Part shown: in pieces, positions 47,296-55,930 of the stretch
Numbering within the stretch: position 1 is the stretch's first letter
Layout: the number at the start of each line of letters is the position of its first letter
Made by a program: the position numbers and the translations under genes
Notes under the pieces: generated by a model
What the model was told of the DNA's origin: nothing
The model's input: only the letters and a program-made list of their open reading frames with translations
The model's database searches: none
DNA from: a virus
Direction: 5' to 3' (one strand)
IMG/VR virus record: IMGVR_UViG_3300032298_000540
Span: 1-64,000 of that record
Length of the DNA stretch: 64,000 nt

Positions 47296-48221
47296 GAAGT
47301 TGTAATTAAAGAATCAAAAAGAACAGGTAATGTATCTAAAGGACTCCTTTCGCGTTGCCATGCAGCAAGATATTCAGCACGAGAATGTTCATGAATAGAC
47401 TCAAAATCAAAAGAATCAGAAGGTTCAATTATAAAAGGATCTCCAGATTCTGTTTCAGTAGCTTCAGCAGCAATTAACCAAGACGAATCAAAAGGTATTT
47501 CAACTGTCACACTAAAATTTATTGTTGCAAGAATAACAGTAAAAGCATTAAAAGTAGCAGGAAGAGAATAATTTACTGTGAATGTAGGACCTATGGTAAT
47601 AGTATTATCTGAATCAATAAGTGTTTCTTGAGTTAAAAAACTAACATCTAAATCTTCTAATAACAAAAACATTTCTGTTATTGCTATTTCTATAATAAGT
47701 CCTAGTGTGTAATTAAGTAACTCATTACGAGTAGTTGAAACACACAATAAATAACTACCTACACCTAATGCAAAATAACGATCATCTCCTCTTCCTAAAG
47801 CATTAGGATCAAATGTATTATACAGATCAGATGGTGCCCCCATTGTATGATCAATATAAGGATAGTAAGTTCCATCAGTAACACTTGTTGTGGATACACT
47901 ATCACCTTGAAAAATACCTTGTCCTTCAATCGGATTTTTATTTAGATCATAGGCAGACACTTGAATATAATTAGGACGCGGCCCACCTTTAGTAGTAATT
48001 ATCCAAGCAGGAGACGTCAGATTTATTTGGTACCAGTGATTGTAAGCTCCTCCACCAAAACCGCCATTTGAATATTGATTAGTATCAGCACGGCCAACAA
48101 CAACATTCTTGGGTCCTAATGTACCAGTAAGAACACGCAGTGAAGTTTCATTAAAAGAACCAAGAACTAAAGGATTGTTCTGAGTACGTTGGCGTTGGGA
48201 AACTTGGGATACCCTACTCAT
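47292..48221 (-). CDS. structural protein candidate, 309 aa
   Basis: Beta-rich with Gly/Asn/Thr (G-G-F-G-G-G-A-Y-N-H-W-Y-Q-I-N) in the first half and Leu/Ile/Thr-rich stretches later. The C-terminal R-A-E-Y-L-A-A-W-Q-R-E-R-S-P-L-D-T-L-P seems cyanophage-like. Probable virion or surface protein, function unknown. Codon use resembles the virion block though it runs leftward. Confidence 0.5.
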   Translation of the reverse strand: MSRVSQVSQRQRTQNNPLVLGSFNETSLRVLTGTLGPKNVVVGRADTNQYSNGGFGGGAYNHWYQINLTSPAWIITTKGGPRPNYIQVSAYDLNKNPIEGQGIFQGDSVSTTSVTDGTYYPYIDHTMGAPSDLYNTFDPNALGRGDDRYFALGVGSYLLCVSTTRNELLNYTLGLIIEIAITEMFLLLEDLDVSFLTQETLIDSDNTITIGPTFTVNYSLPATFNAFTVILATINFSVTVEIPFDSSWLIAAEATETESGDPFIIEPSDSFDFESIHEHSRAEYLAAWQRERSPLDTLPVLFDSLITTS

Positions 48222-48235
48222 TTATAACTACTGTT

Positions 48236-48916
48236 TTACTCATTGTACTCTGAATTATCAGTTACATCTAGAGGATGAGCAATTGTGGGTTTCATATCTT
48301 TGCGTATAAGAGTTTGAATATTGTTCTGTAGCTTTGTTCGATTGAATAGCATCAACTGTTCAGCTTCAAATTCTGTAGTAAAAGGAAAAATTGCAGCAGG
48401 AGGGCTGCGTCTATTCCAGTTGGAAACCAGATGCAGGGGATTTGCACAGTTCTTGTTCCTGCAAAGGTGTGTGACAAATGTACTACCCACATCTCCCCAT
48501 GCACATTGATAGATGGCTTTATGAAAGGACACGTTTTCAGCTTTCTGTTCGCTATAGAAGGACCGATAGGACGGAAAACAGACTCTTTTGTTACCTCGAT
48601 TGATAGGGGTATCGATGGACCAGCAGCTATCCCACCCACCTATGTCAACCCGTTTCCAGAGTTGCAGGTATTTGACCTTGTACTCCTCATTTATAAAATT
48701 AATGTTAAATCCACAGTTGTTTGAAAGGATCTTTTCGACGCAGTGATAGCAGAAATGGGTCTCAATATCCCGAATAACGTGGTTGTGAGGGCAGGAAAAG
48801 CCTCGATAATAACCATTTTCCTTTAGGTTTTCTTTATCTTTGCTGTCAATGTTGGGGACGTAGCGAAAGGGAATTGTATCCGTTGATACCTTTTGTTCTT
48901 CAGATGGGCTCGTCAT
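48236..48916 (-). CDS. HNH-like endonuclease with zinc ribbon, 226 aa
   Basis: Contains a C-P-H-N-H and C-Y-H-C-V pattern near the N-terminus, then V-T-H-L-C-R-N-K-N-C-A-N-P-L-H-L near residue 170, like the core of HNH_3-type homing nucleases. The stretch between could be a DNA-binding domain. It overlaps the next HNH-like gene by 17 nt, an unusual tandem. Confidence 0.7.
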   Translation of the reverse strand: MTSPSEEQKVSTDTIPFRYVPNIDSKDKENLKENGYYRGFSCPHNHVIRDIETHFCYHCVEKILSNNCGFNINFINEEYKVKYLQLWKRVDIGGWDSCWSIDTPINRGNKRVCFPSYRSFYSEQKAENVSFHKAIYQCAWGDVGSTFVTHLCRNKNCANPLHLVSNWNRRSPPAAIFPFTTEFEAEQLMLFNRTKLQNNIQTLIRKDMKPTIAHPLDVTDNSEYNE

Positions 48917-49271
48917 TGGCTTGCTCCTGTGTGTTTTTGGATTTGTTCTTACGTGCAGAAGGTGGACGAACGTGTCGTACCAAGTCTTTTCGGTTGTCCT
49001 TGTCTATGTTATCAGGCAAATGAAGTACATCTGCATTACCAGGATCCTGTCCTGTACGTAAAAAGTACACCAATCTGTGGCCATGGAACTGTTCACCTGA
49101 CATGCGTACCAGGTAGTAGCGCCCTGGGAGAGTCCAGCGCCCTGCCATATCCCCAGTCCTGTGATAGTAAGCGTTCTCAACCCACTCAAGACCACTGGGA
49201 TACCGATCAGAAAGCTTTAGTTTTTCTTTTACGTACCAGATGGGAAACATTCTGGTGTAGGCACGAGCCAT
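48900..49271 (-). CDS. HNH endonuclease family protein, 123 aa
   Basis: F-H-G-H-R-L-V-Y-F-L, D-P-G-N-A-D-V-L-H-L-P-D-N and N-R-K-D-L-V-R-H fit the HNH_3-type nuclease (first His, central His, Asn). The C-terminus is Lys/Asn-rich. Its transcript likely starts within or upstream of the long inverted repeat at 49301-49470, because a terminator stands just beyond that. Confidence 0.72.
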   Translation of the reverse strand: MARAYTRMFPIWYVKEKLKLSDRYPSGLEWVENAYYHRTGDMAGRWTLPGRYYLVRMSGEQFHGHRLVYFLRTGQDPGNADVLHLPDNIDKDNRKDLVRHVRPPSARKNKSKNTQEQANDEPI

Positions 49272-49300
49272 GGAAAAATCGTCTTAGCGGTCAAAGTGAG

Positions 49301-49470
49301 GGCGTCATTTCCGACTATACCCCTATTTATATCTTTATATAGAGTAAATGACACTTTTGGTTTGAACCCCCTTTTCTTCTAGTACTTCTGTACTCCCTCC
49401 TTTTCTGCCTTCAAAAGTGTCATTTGCCTTATGTAAAGTATAGATGGGGGGTAAAGTCGGAAAGTCCGCC
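49301..49470. repeat. long imperfect inverted repeat, 60-bp arms
   Basis: Arms 49301-49360 and 49411-49470 align without gaps to each other's reverse complement at about 44 of 60 positions. A perfect inner block is 49346-49359 against 49412-49425 (AAATGACACTTTTG), and TTTCCGACT is shared near the outer ends. The spacer holds a small hairpin AGTAC-TTCT-GTACT (49381-49394), so the whole can form a long cruciform or RNA stem. It might be a MITE-like insertion, an origin, or a structured RNA. Confidence 0.72.
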
Positions 49471-49492
49471 CTACCTCTCTTCCCTACCCCAT

Positions 49493-49521
49493 AAAAAAGC
49501 CCCTACCTGAAGTAGAGGCCC
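49493..49521 (-). terminator. leftward terminator after glycosyltransferase gene
   Basis: On the minus strand GCCTCTAC and GTAGGGGC pair (one G-U) around a short loop and are followed by T6. It isolates the inverted-repeat region and HNH genes from the operon to the right. Confidence 0.85.
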
Positions 49522-49546
49522 TCGTGGTTATTGATCCCGATCTAAC

Positions 49547-50803
49547 CTAAGTGGCAGTCATGAGCTCGCAGACGCCAGGCTTTGCCTGTTCCTCTACTAC
49601 TTCAACAGAAGCTTCGGTAGGTGCCTCTAGAACCTCTTCAAACTCCTCTTTGAACTGGTTTGCTACTGTGTCCCAGTCAAACTCTTTGCTTGTTGCCCGC
49701 TCATAACAAAGGTCTGCTACAGAAGCCAACCTTTCCCTGTCCTCATACAACTCATTCAGCAGCTCAGTTAGATGCTCTGAACTAGGACATGGCATCTCCC
49801 TCCCATAATTCGTATCTACATCCACGTGATCACATCTGATCAGTGGTGCATAACCCTCAAACAATTCCTTACACGAAGTATGGTCTGGCACAATCTGTGC
49901 TACGCGACAGGCAGCATGTTCAAAATTAACCAGCCCAAACCCTTCCCCCTTACAGGTATTAACACCTACATCAACAGCATTATAAATACTATTCAAAAAC
50001 TCAACAGGTACATTAGGTGGATGTGGGCTATTACCTGTAAAAATAATCCTGTTATTAGGATCCAACCCCCTCTTATTCATCTCTCTGGCAAACAAAGGCA
50101 TTAGATCCCACCCTTGATCTTTCATTCCCATATGCAGATACAACCGAGCATCTGGCTTATCTACAGCGAAGTCAGCAAAAGCGGATATCGTAATATCTTG
50201 CCTCTTCCTAAACTGATTCCTGTTCCCATTAAACACAATAAAATGCTCATCAGGTAGTCCCAGCTTCTTACGTGCGGCTGCCTTATCCTCTGGATAGAAC
50301 TGACCCTTTGTCACCCCATGGGGAATAACTGTAATAGGTCTACGTATCCCACCTCTGATTGCCTCATTAGCACCAAATTCCGTATAACAAACACAACCGT
50401 CCCAATCATTAGCTGTTTCACCTAGTGATCCGTACCAACCATACGAATCCATTGGGAAATACCCAACAAACTTAAACTGCCCAGCCTTATGTAAATCAGC
50501 AATCTGTCGATACTGCTCATTGATAATCCAAATATCATTAATAGTAAACACAAGATCAGGCTTTTCCCTCTCTACAATTTCTCTAAACCGTTGTACACCA
50601 AAGGGTTCAGTCTGATTTCTGTTGCTTGAAGGATAGATCTTATACTTCTCCTGCAAGGGGTGTGGGTCACCCCAATAGTTATTACCTAAAACAATAACCT
50701 CATAATCATCGCAAATACGTTCAAGGATATTTTCGGTTACCCTTGCAAAACCAGTCATGGCAATAATGTCACCAGACCAAAGTAACTTTGGCTTCTTAGT
50801 CAT
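49547..50803 (-). CDS. GT-B fold glycosyltransferase (family 4-like), 418 aa
   Basis: Transfers a sugar from a nucleotide donor, probably to DNA, a virion protein or host glycan. N-terminal part has W-S-G-D-I-I-A-M-T-G-F-A-R. Near the centre is N-G-N-R-N-Q-F-R-K-R-Q (donor-phosphate contacts in GT4). Then G-E-G-F-G-L-V-N-F-E (286-295), the characteristic acidic GT4 motif. The C-terminal ~35 residues are Glu/Val-rich. Terminator downstream. Confidence 0.85.
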   Translation of the reverse strand: MTKKPKLLWSGDIIAMTGFARVTENILERICDDYEVIVLGNNYWGDPHPLQEKYKIYPSSNRNQTEPFGVQRFREIVEREKPDLVFTINDIWIINEQYRQIADLHKAGQFKFVGYFPMDSYGWYGSLGETANDWDGCVCYTEFGANEAIRGGIRRPITVIPHGVTKGQFYPEDKAAARKKLGLPDEHFIVFNGNRNQFRKRQDITISAFADFAVDKPDARLYLHMGMKDQGWDLMPLFAREMNKRGLDPNNRIIFTGNSPHPPNVPVEFLNSIYNAVDVGVNTCKGEGFGLVNFEHAACRVAQIVPDHTSCKELFEGYAPLIRCDHVDVDTNYGREMPCPSSEHLTELLNELYEDRERLASVADLCYERATSKEFDWDTVANQFKEEFEEVLEAPTEASVEVVEEQAKPGVCELMTAT

Positions 50804-50834
50804 GTTCTATCAGAAACTTTACACAGTATAAACA

Positions 50835-51194
50835 CTAATCTTGTTCAGTTGAACATGATGTTCTAACCAATTCTTTTTTGTTAATTGTTGTCGCCTTACA
50901 TTCTTTAATCAAGAAATCAGCAGCCTTCTCTGTATTCGTCGTATCTCCACAGGTATATAAGTCGATAGCTGCATAACCTAACTCAGGCCAAGTATGAATA
51001 CTAGAATGTGACTCAGACAACAAGGCCAACAAAGTAACGCCCTGCGGCTGGAACTTCTCGCCAATGATATGTAGTACATTAGCACCAGCAAGGTACATAG
51101 CTTTCTCCATTAGCTCAGTCAACAATCCGTAATCGTCTAGCACCAAGGGGTCACACCCATCTAGGTCAAGAATTAAGTGTCGTCCTTTTGTCAT
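50835..51194 (-). CDS. speD: S-adenosylmethionine decarboxylase proenzyme
   Basis: Makes decarboxylated AdoMet for spermidine synthesis. The self-cleavage site L-L-S-E-S-H-S-S-I-H-T-W-P-E (59-71) contains Ser62, which becomes the pyruvoyl group, plus His67 and T-C-G (81-83). 119 aa is normal for the short prokaryotic type. Its start overlaps the primase-helicase stop by 4 nt. Phage SpeD may adjust polyamine pools needed for DNA packaging; that role is inferred. Confidence 0.9.
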   Translation of the reverse strand: MTKGRHLILDLDGCDPLVLDDYGLLTELMEKAMYLAGANVLHIIGEKFQPQGVTLLALLSESHSSIHTWPELGYAAIDLYTCGDTTNTEKAADFLIKECKATTINKKELVRTSCSTEQD

Positions 51195-53854
51195 TCGTCT
51201 GATTCTTTCCCTTCTATTCTCTCATTGTTTTCTTGACAATCCAATGTATCTCCATAGTATTCCTTAAATTTTTCTTTATCTGCAGATACTTCCATTAACG
51301 AAGGATGCTTTCTATTCTCGTCACTATTTCTGATTGCAATATTAAATACCTTCATTCCTTTTGATGTTCTCTTGTGATAAATATTAAGCTTCAACTGATG
51401 TTGACACGTATCAAAAAACAAGGGTTCAAATCTATTCCTTGACATGATATTCACATTAGATCTCTTACAGAATTCACAGTAACTTGCATACAACCATTTA
51501 TCCCACATGAGGTATGGCATGTTATGTCCTTCTGGTTTTGCAAAGCCAACAGGACACATCTCCCCTGGTGCAAAATAAAGAGTGTGCTCCATCCAATCCA
51601 ACAAAGGACTAGACCTTAAGCTTTGAGTCTTAGCGTAAGTCTTAAGGAATTGTACCTTATCGCCAGTGTTCATAATGTAAGCTCTCATATCTTCTGTGCT
51701 CATATCCAATAACCAATTAACCAACCCTGGCAAGAGAGCAGCAAACTCACCTTGTGGATTACCTTCTGAATCAAATTTAATTAGTTCTCTCTGTGCAGTG
51801 TGACTACCATCAAATGGTCTATCGAATGGAATTGTTAAACGACGACGAGCTAACCCTGATGTATAGTCCGTAGATTGAATTGCTTCGTTAGCGGTAATCA
51901 TTACAAGACCATGAAACTGAAATGGTTCTGGATTCTCTGATTGATATTTACGTTCTATACGAATCCAGTCACCACCCGTCAGTGCTTTCAACTTAGATAC
52001 TGAACCACCCCATCTATCCATATCTTGGAACAACACCAGCTTTTTACCCATCAAGCTAGTACTTTCAAAACGGTTAGTCTCTAACTGATTAAAATCTGTA
52101 CTATGTACATTATTTTTACCTACTAGGGCTACAGCAAGGTTGGCGTAAGTACTCTTGCCACTTTTACCGGGGCCAATAATCTCAATAAATTTTTGCATGT
52201 CATAACAACTTAACAAGGTTGCTCGTAACCAAGCCCTAAGAACTTGCACCCGACCCCAGTTATCACGTTGTGTATATTTCAACCATGTAATAATGTCTTC
52301 ACAATTAGCTTCTGAATTGTAGTCATAAGGCATATGTTGCGTAAGGTATAGATTTTTATTGAAAGGTAAAAGTTTCTTTGCTTCTACATCTAATACACCA
52401 TTGTTAAACAACAAGTACTTGTTATTGTCATACCACTTATCAAAAAGAAGAGATATCTGTAATTGAGAAAATATATCATTAACTAAATTGATACTAAAAC
52501 CTTTTGGCACCAGGGACTCACCCATCTTTTGTATTCTGTTTCTTATGTCTCCCTTTACATTTTCTGTGGGCATCCAAGACCACAAACCCTGGTTATGTAA
52601 TTCATAACAGAAAAACTTATTCTGGACTCTATTGAATAACAACCTCCCCTTATAATCTTGCATCAATACATCAGCAATAACACTAGCCGGGGCATTACGT
52701 ATCTTATCTTTCTTTCCTTTCTCTTGTAATTCCTTTTCTTCTATCAAAGGTAATGTGTTGCGTGTATCAACCAGTTCCACTGGGGCAATCAAAGCAGTAG
52801 TACCATTCATCTGAGGGGTAGGATCAGGGGGATAATTAAAAGTAGTTTCTTGTTCTAAAGCCAAGTTGTTTAATAAGAGAGCTGTTTGTTCTACTAGTGC
52901 ATCATCCGCAGGTAGTATCTTGTGATCTTGCGGTGGATGCCAACCATAATCTTTTGCTACATAGATAATGCTTCCCACACCTCGCCCACCTTCTTTACTG
53001 AAAGACTTCCATCTTTTATGGCATTCACCCTCTTTATATTTATCACTCAACCTTGACCAGTTATCCCAATGCTCCAGTAATGATTCATCTAATGAATGTA
53101 GACTTTGCCCTATAGTTATCCAGATATCGTGATCATCAGCAGCCTCTGGTGGACAGGCATACATACCTTCGAGTGCTAACTTGATATCTCTTTCAAGAGA
53201 AATTGTTGTATTAATAGCAAACCCCGGACCAACAAAACGACTGTGCTCTGCTGCAGGCTTGCCCTGCCTAACATTTTTATTTATGATCCCATTCAATAAC
53301 CAAGCAGGAAGCAATGGTAATTTATGTGCCCATTCAAATCCTTCCCCTTCCGCCGTAAAATAGCCATCGGTCTCTGGATGTAAACCCATCAATGCCCCTT
53401 GGTGTTTTTCCCAAAGGACTTCTAGTTGTTCACGGTTAGCTTCTGCATGCCAAACATATTTATTGCGTGTGAAATGTTGCCAGTCTTTACGCTCTAACTT
53501 ATATAGCTTGCGGAACCTCCCTTCTTTCCCACTCTTAATAGTAAGCGTTTTAGGTAAAGCTTCTTCTAATGAGCAACCAGCAGTATCAACAATAAGTTTG
53601 GCAACACTGGGACCATCAGCATCCACCCATACTAAACCGTAGGGATTATTAAAAGCAGGGCCTGACATCAGACCGATTGCTTTACAATGCCCTTCTACCA
53701 ATTCTGTTTCGATTTCACTGACACCGAATGGTTTGTTTTGCCAACCGGCTTTATAAGGATTTTTTCTTTCTCCTAAAGGAGTTAAGGGCCAATCAAGTGG
53801 AATAAGATCAAGCCTTATCTCACCAGGTGCCAGGGAGGTTTTTTGTCCTTTCAT
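51191..53854 (-). CDS. primase-polymerase and SF3 helicase, 887 aa
   Basis: Replication initiator. The N-terminal part has a prim-pol signature G-L-V-W-V-D-A-D-G (Asp78, Asp80) and about residues 217-305 match PriCT_2 (S-L-E-R-D-I-K-L-A-L). The C-terminal D5/SF3-type helicase has Walker A G-P-G-K-S-G-K-S-T (561-569), Walker B-like L-V-L-F-Q-D-M-D (607-614), sensor Asn in I-T-A-N-E and Arg finger candidates at 670-672. It overlaps both neighbouring genes by 4 nt. Confidence 0.9.
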   Translation of the reverse strand: MKGQKTSLAPGEIRLDLIPLDWPLTPLGERKNPYKAGWQNKPFGVSEIETELVEGHCKAIGLMSGPAFNNPYGLVWVDADGPSVAKLIVDTAGCSLEEALPKTLTIKSGKEGRFRKLYKLERKDWQHFTRNKYVWHAEANREQLEVLWEKHQGALMGLHPETDGYFTAEGEGFEWAHKLPLLPAWLLNGIINKNVRQGKPAAEHSRFVGPGFAINTTISLERDIKLALEGMYACPPEAADDHDIWITIGQSLHSLDESLLEHWDNWSRLSDKYKEGECHKRWKSFSKEGGRGVGSIIYVAKDYGWHPPQDHKILPADDALVEQTALLLNNLALEQETTFNYPPDPTPQMNGTTALIAPVELVDTRNTLPLIEEKELQEKGKKDKIRNAPASVIADVLMQDYKGRLLFNRVQNKFFCYELHNQGLWSWMPTENVKGDIRNRIQKMGESLVPKGFSINLVNDIFSQLQISLLFDKWYDNNKYLLFNNGVLDVEAKKLLPFNKNLYLTQHMPYDYNSEANCEDIITWLKYTQRDNWGRVQVLRAWLRATLLSCYDMQKFIEIIGPGKSGKSTYANLAVALVGKNNVHSTDFNQLETNRFESTSLMGKKLVLFQDMDRWGGSVSKLKALTGGDWIRIERKYQSENPEPFQFHGLVMITANEAIQSTDYTSGLARRRLTIPFDRPFDGSHTAQRELIKFDSEGNPQGEFAALLPGLVNWLLDMSTEDMRAYIMNTGDKVQFLKTYAKTQSLRSSPLLDWMEHTLYFAPGEMCPVGFAKPEGHNMPYLMWDKWLYASYCEFCKRSNVNIMSRNRFEPLFFDTCQHQLKLNIYHKRTSKGMKVFNIAIRNSDENRKHPSLMEVSADKEKFKEYYGDTLDCQENNERIEGKESDE

Positions 53855-54042
53855 TTTGCTGTTGCTTCTTCTTCTAGTGTATATGTAAAAGGTTGCTGAG
53901 AAAAATTAGATTCTTTTACAAGGAGAAAGGCATGAACGTGTTGGGACGACGGGAGGCGAAAACAAGTTGGTATGTCAGTGTTTCCTGACATCTGTTCCAC
54001 TAAGGTCTTCATCCACTGTCCTGTGCTGACGTAAATGTCCAT
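53851..54042 (-). CDS. small hypothetical protein, 63 aa
   Basis: Polar with one weak hydrophobic stretch (H-A-F-L-L-V-K). Overlaps the primase-helicase start by 4 nt and precedes it in the operon. Function unknown. Confidence 0.5.
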   Translation of the reverse strand: MDIYVSTGQWMKTLVEQMSGNTDIPTCFRLPSSQHVHAFLLVKESNFSQQPFTYTLEEEATAK

Positions 54043-54103
54043 CCCCTTGTGGCAACATCTACCATCCTACCGCCACTGATGTGACCCAATCTCTAAGGAA
54101 TCT

Positions 54104-54904
54104 TTAAATTAGATCAGGATCATGCATCACCTGATTCTCCATCTGTTGATAGTATTCCTCTACAATCTTGAACCAATCTTCCCTTAAGCTATCCAAAAAC
54201 CTCCTGGATATTTTAAAAACTTGTGTCCTGATAGGAGTTGAAACAAGGATGGCTGCCTGCTGGACCTTCATCCCAAGAGTCTGTTCGATACCTAAGTCGT
54301 ATGCAGCTAGTTGTTTTAAAGTCTTTTTAAATTTCATGTGACCTCCCAGTAGATCACGCCATTCAGCCGAACCTTTCTCTAGATCTTTAGGCCAATTTCT
54401 TGAATAAGGTTTAACACTAGTCTTGAGATCAGCTAATGTTAACTTGTTGTTAACCACCCCAATAAGGTCAGGTGATCCAGCCCAAGCTCTATCTTCATGG
54501 TCCTTACCCCATACTCTGCCTACCCCATCTTCTGACAAAGCAAATTGATGTTTATCTAGTAGGGGTGTCTCAGCCCAAAGTATCTCATCAAACTGATCTA
54601 ATATCTTTGGCATCCCTTCCCAGTAAGGTTGGTAATCCTCGGGTATTTCAACTGGAACCTTCTTACAGTAATTCTCCATACAACTATGTATAAAGGTACC
54701 TCTCTCCGCAGCAGCTTCTTTTACACCAGGATTATTCTTAGACCACATCTCCAGTTTTTTCTTGTTGGCTTCTGATGCAGTCTCCGAAAGAATTGTGGTT
54801 ACTGAAGGTGCAGGCCCCGTATAGAACGGTGTATTGTAATGGCGTTTACCATTAATTGTGACCCTGGAAGGTAGCTGATTTAATTCTGCGTAATCAACAG
54901 ACAT
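54104..54904 (-). CDS. PD-(D/E)XK exonuclease, RecB/Cas4-like, 266 aa
   Basis: Probable phage recombination or resection nuclease. Motifs: R-G-T-F-I-H-S (His73), A-E-T-P (Glu112), A-G-S-P-D-L-I-G (Asp146), L-A-D-L-K-T-S (Asp159-x-Lys161). A later helix with Q-L-A-A-Y is usual in this fold. No Cys cluster for iron-sulfur binding is visible, so it is closer to the plain PD-(D/E)XK exonucleases than to Cas4. First gene of the leftward replication operon. Confidence 0.85.
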   Translation of the reverse strand: MSVDYAELNQLPSRVTINGKRHYNTPFYTGPAPSVTTILSETASEANKKKLEMWSKNNPGVKEAAAERGTFIHSCMENYCKKVPVEIPEDYQPYWEGMPKILDQFDEILWAETPLLDKHQFALSEDGVGRVWGKDHEDRAWAGSPDLIGVVNNKLTLADLKTSVKPYSRNWPKDLEKGSAEWRDLLGGHMKFKKTLKQLAAYDLGIEQTLGMKVQQAAILVSTPIRTQVFKISRRFLDSLREDWFKIVEEYYQQMENQVMHDPDLI

Positions 54905-55052
54905 TACAAGGTTTTAACTTATCTTAAATATAGTCTATCTCAGAATTTAATACGATCCTACCTATTCTCTTAATATTTTCTTTATTGTTGTTACCTCTTC
55001 TTTTCTTCCGTTATACTTGATCTAAACCCCCTACTCTTATGTGTCCCTCATT
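54905..55052. promoter_or_regulatory. divergent promoter region, replication vs glycan operons
   Basis: The minus strand carries GATAGACTATATTTAA, very like GATAGACTATATGTAA upstream of the leftward gene starting at 61062, so these may be a second promoter type. The plus strand has TTATACTTGATC 41 nt before the ATG at 55053. Otherwise AT-rich, no ORF. Confidence 0.4.
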
Positions 55053-55199
55053 ATGAGCTGTAATATTTCTCGCTTCTACATCTGTACGGACAAGGAAGAG
55101 TCGGATGGATACGTCACAGATATTTTGACTGATGAAGCTGATGAATACGAAGTAACTCTTATTGCTAAGGACGCAGATTACCTACGTATAGACCTATGA
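55053..55199 (+). CDS. small acidic protein, 48 aa
   Basis: Asp/Glu/Tyr-rich with C-N-I-S-R-F-Y-I-C-T and D-A-D-Y-L-R-I-D-L. It opens the rightward glycan operon and overlaps the glycosyltransferase start as ATGA. Function unknown. Confidence 0.5.
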   Translation: MSCNISRFYICTDKEESDGYVTDILTDEADEYEVTLIAKDADYLRIDL

Positions 55200-55930
55200 A
55201 AAAACTTGACTTGATCGCTGTCCCCATCCTGGTAGACGGCGACAAACTCATACGTCATTTTGAAACAATTGATGTACCCCTTAAACGGTATTTCATCCTA
55301 GATAACTCCATGGGCAAAGACCCTTCCGTGGGTGAAGCCATAAAACATATCATCAACTGGAAGCCAGCACACATTGATAAAGTTGTTGTCTGTTCCCTGC
55401 CACAAAACGTAGGCTTCCCTGGGGCAGTAAACCTAATAGTCCGTCAGAATACTGACTGCAACCACTGGATTATTACAGGATTTGATTGGTGGGTAGCCCC
55501 TAGTGAATGGCAGAAAGTCCTTAGTAAAATCGATCTGCTCCCCTTTGGTGCAACCCTTGGCACTGGAAACGATGAGATGTGTGGTCTCGTATTAACTCCT
55601 ACGCTTTTAGATCGTGTGGGTTGCTTTGATGAAAACTTTTTCCCCGGTTACTTTGAAGACAACGACTATCGCTACCGTCTTAAGCTAACCAATACCAAGA
55701 TTACATCCATCCCCCTTACTAATGAACACCAGACGAGCAGCACTTTAAAAAGTTCTACTATCTTCCAACAAAAAAACAACTTTACATTCCAAGAAAATTA
55801 CAACTATTATATAAAGAAATGGGGAGGACCTCCCAACAAGGAAACCTATGTTACGCCTTTTAACAAAAACTATCCAGTCGATTACTGGAAATATGATCCA
55901 ACCCGAACGCAACGACTTAGGTGGATCTGA
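55196..55930 (+). CDS. family 2-like glycosyltransferase, 244 aa
   Basis: GT-A-type features: I-A-V-P-I-L-V-D-G-D, Y-F-I-L-D-N-S, Q-N-V-G-F-P-G-A-V-N (the N-x-G-x-x-x-A-x-N pattern of GT2), F-D-E-N-F-F-P-G-Y-F-E-D-N-D (acceptor-side E-D). The metal motif may be in T-G-F-D-W-W. 83 nt of it overlap the frame-open start region of the next gene. Confidence 0.75.
   Translation: MKKLDLIAVPILVDGDKLIRHFETIDVPLKRYFILDNSMGKDPSVGEAIKHIINWKPAHIDKVVVCSLPQNVGFPGAVNLIVRQNTDCNHWIITGFDWWVAPSEWQKVLSKIDLLPFGATLGTGNDEMCGLVLTPTLLDRVGCFDENFFPGYFEDNDYRYRLKLTNTKITSIPLTNEHQTSSTLKSSTIFQQKNNFTFQENYNYYIKKWGGPPNKETYVTPFNKNYPVDYWKYDPTRTQRLRWI

Noticed and set aside
48321-49342. Plus-strand open frames over the HNH genes
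   Set aside because: They lie antisense to genes with recognisable nuclease motifs; no promoter box precedes them.
55131-55146. Repeated CTGATGAA in the small acidic gene as a ribozyme core
   Set aside because: It is coding (Asp/Glu codons) and no GAAA partner or stems are found around it.
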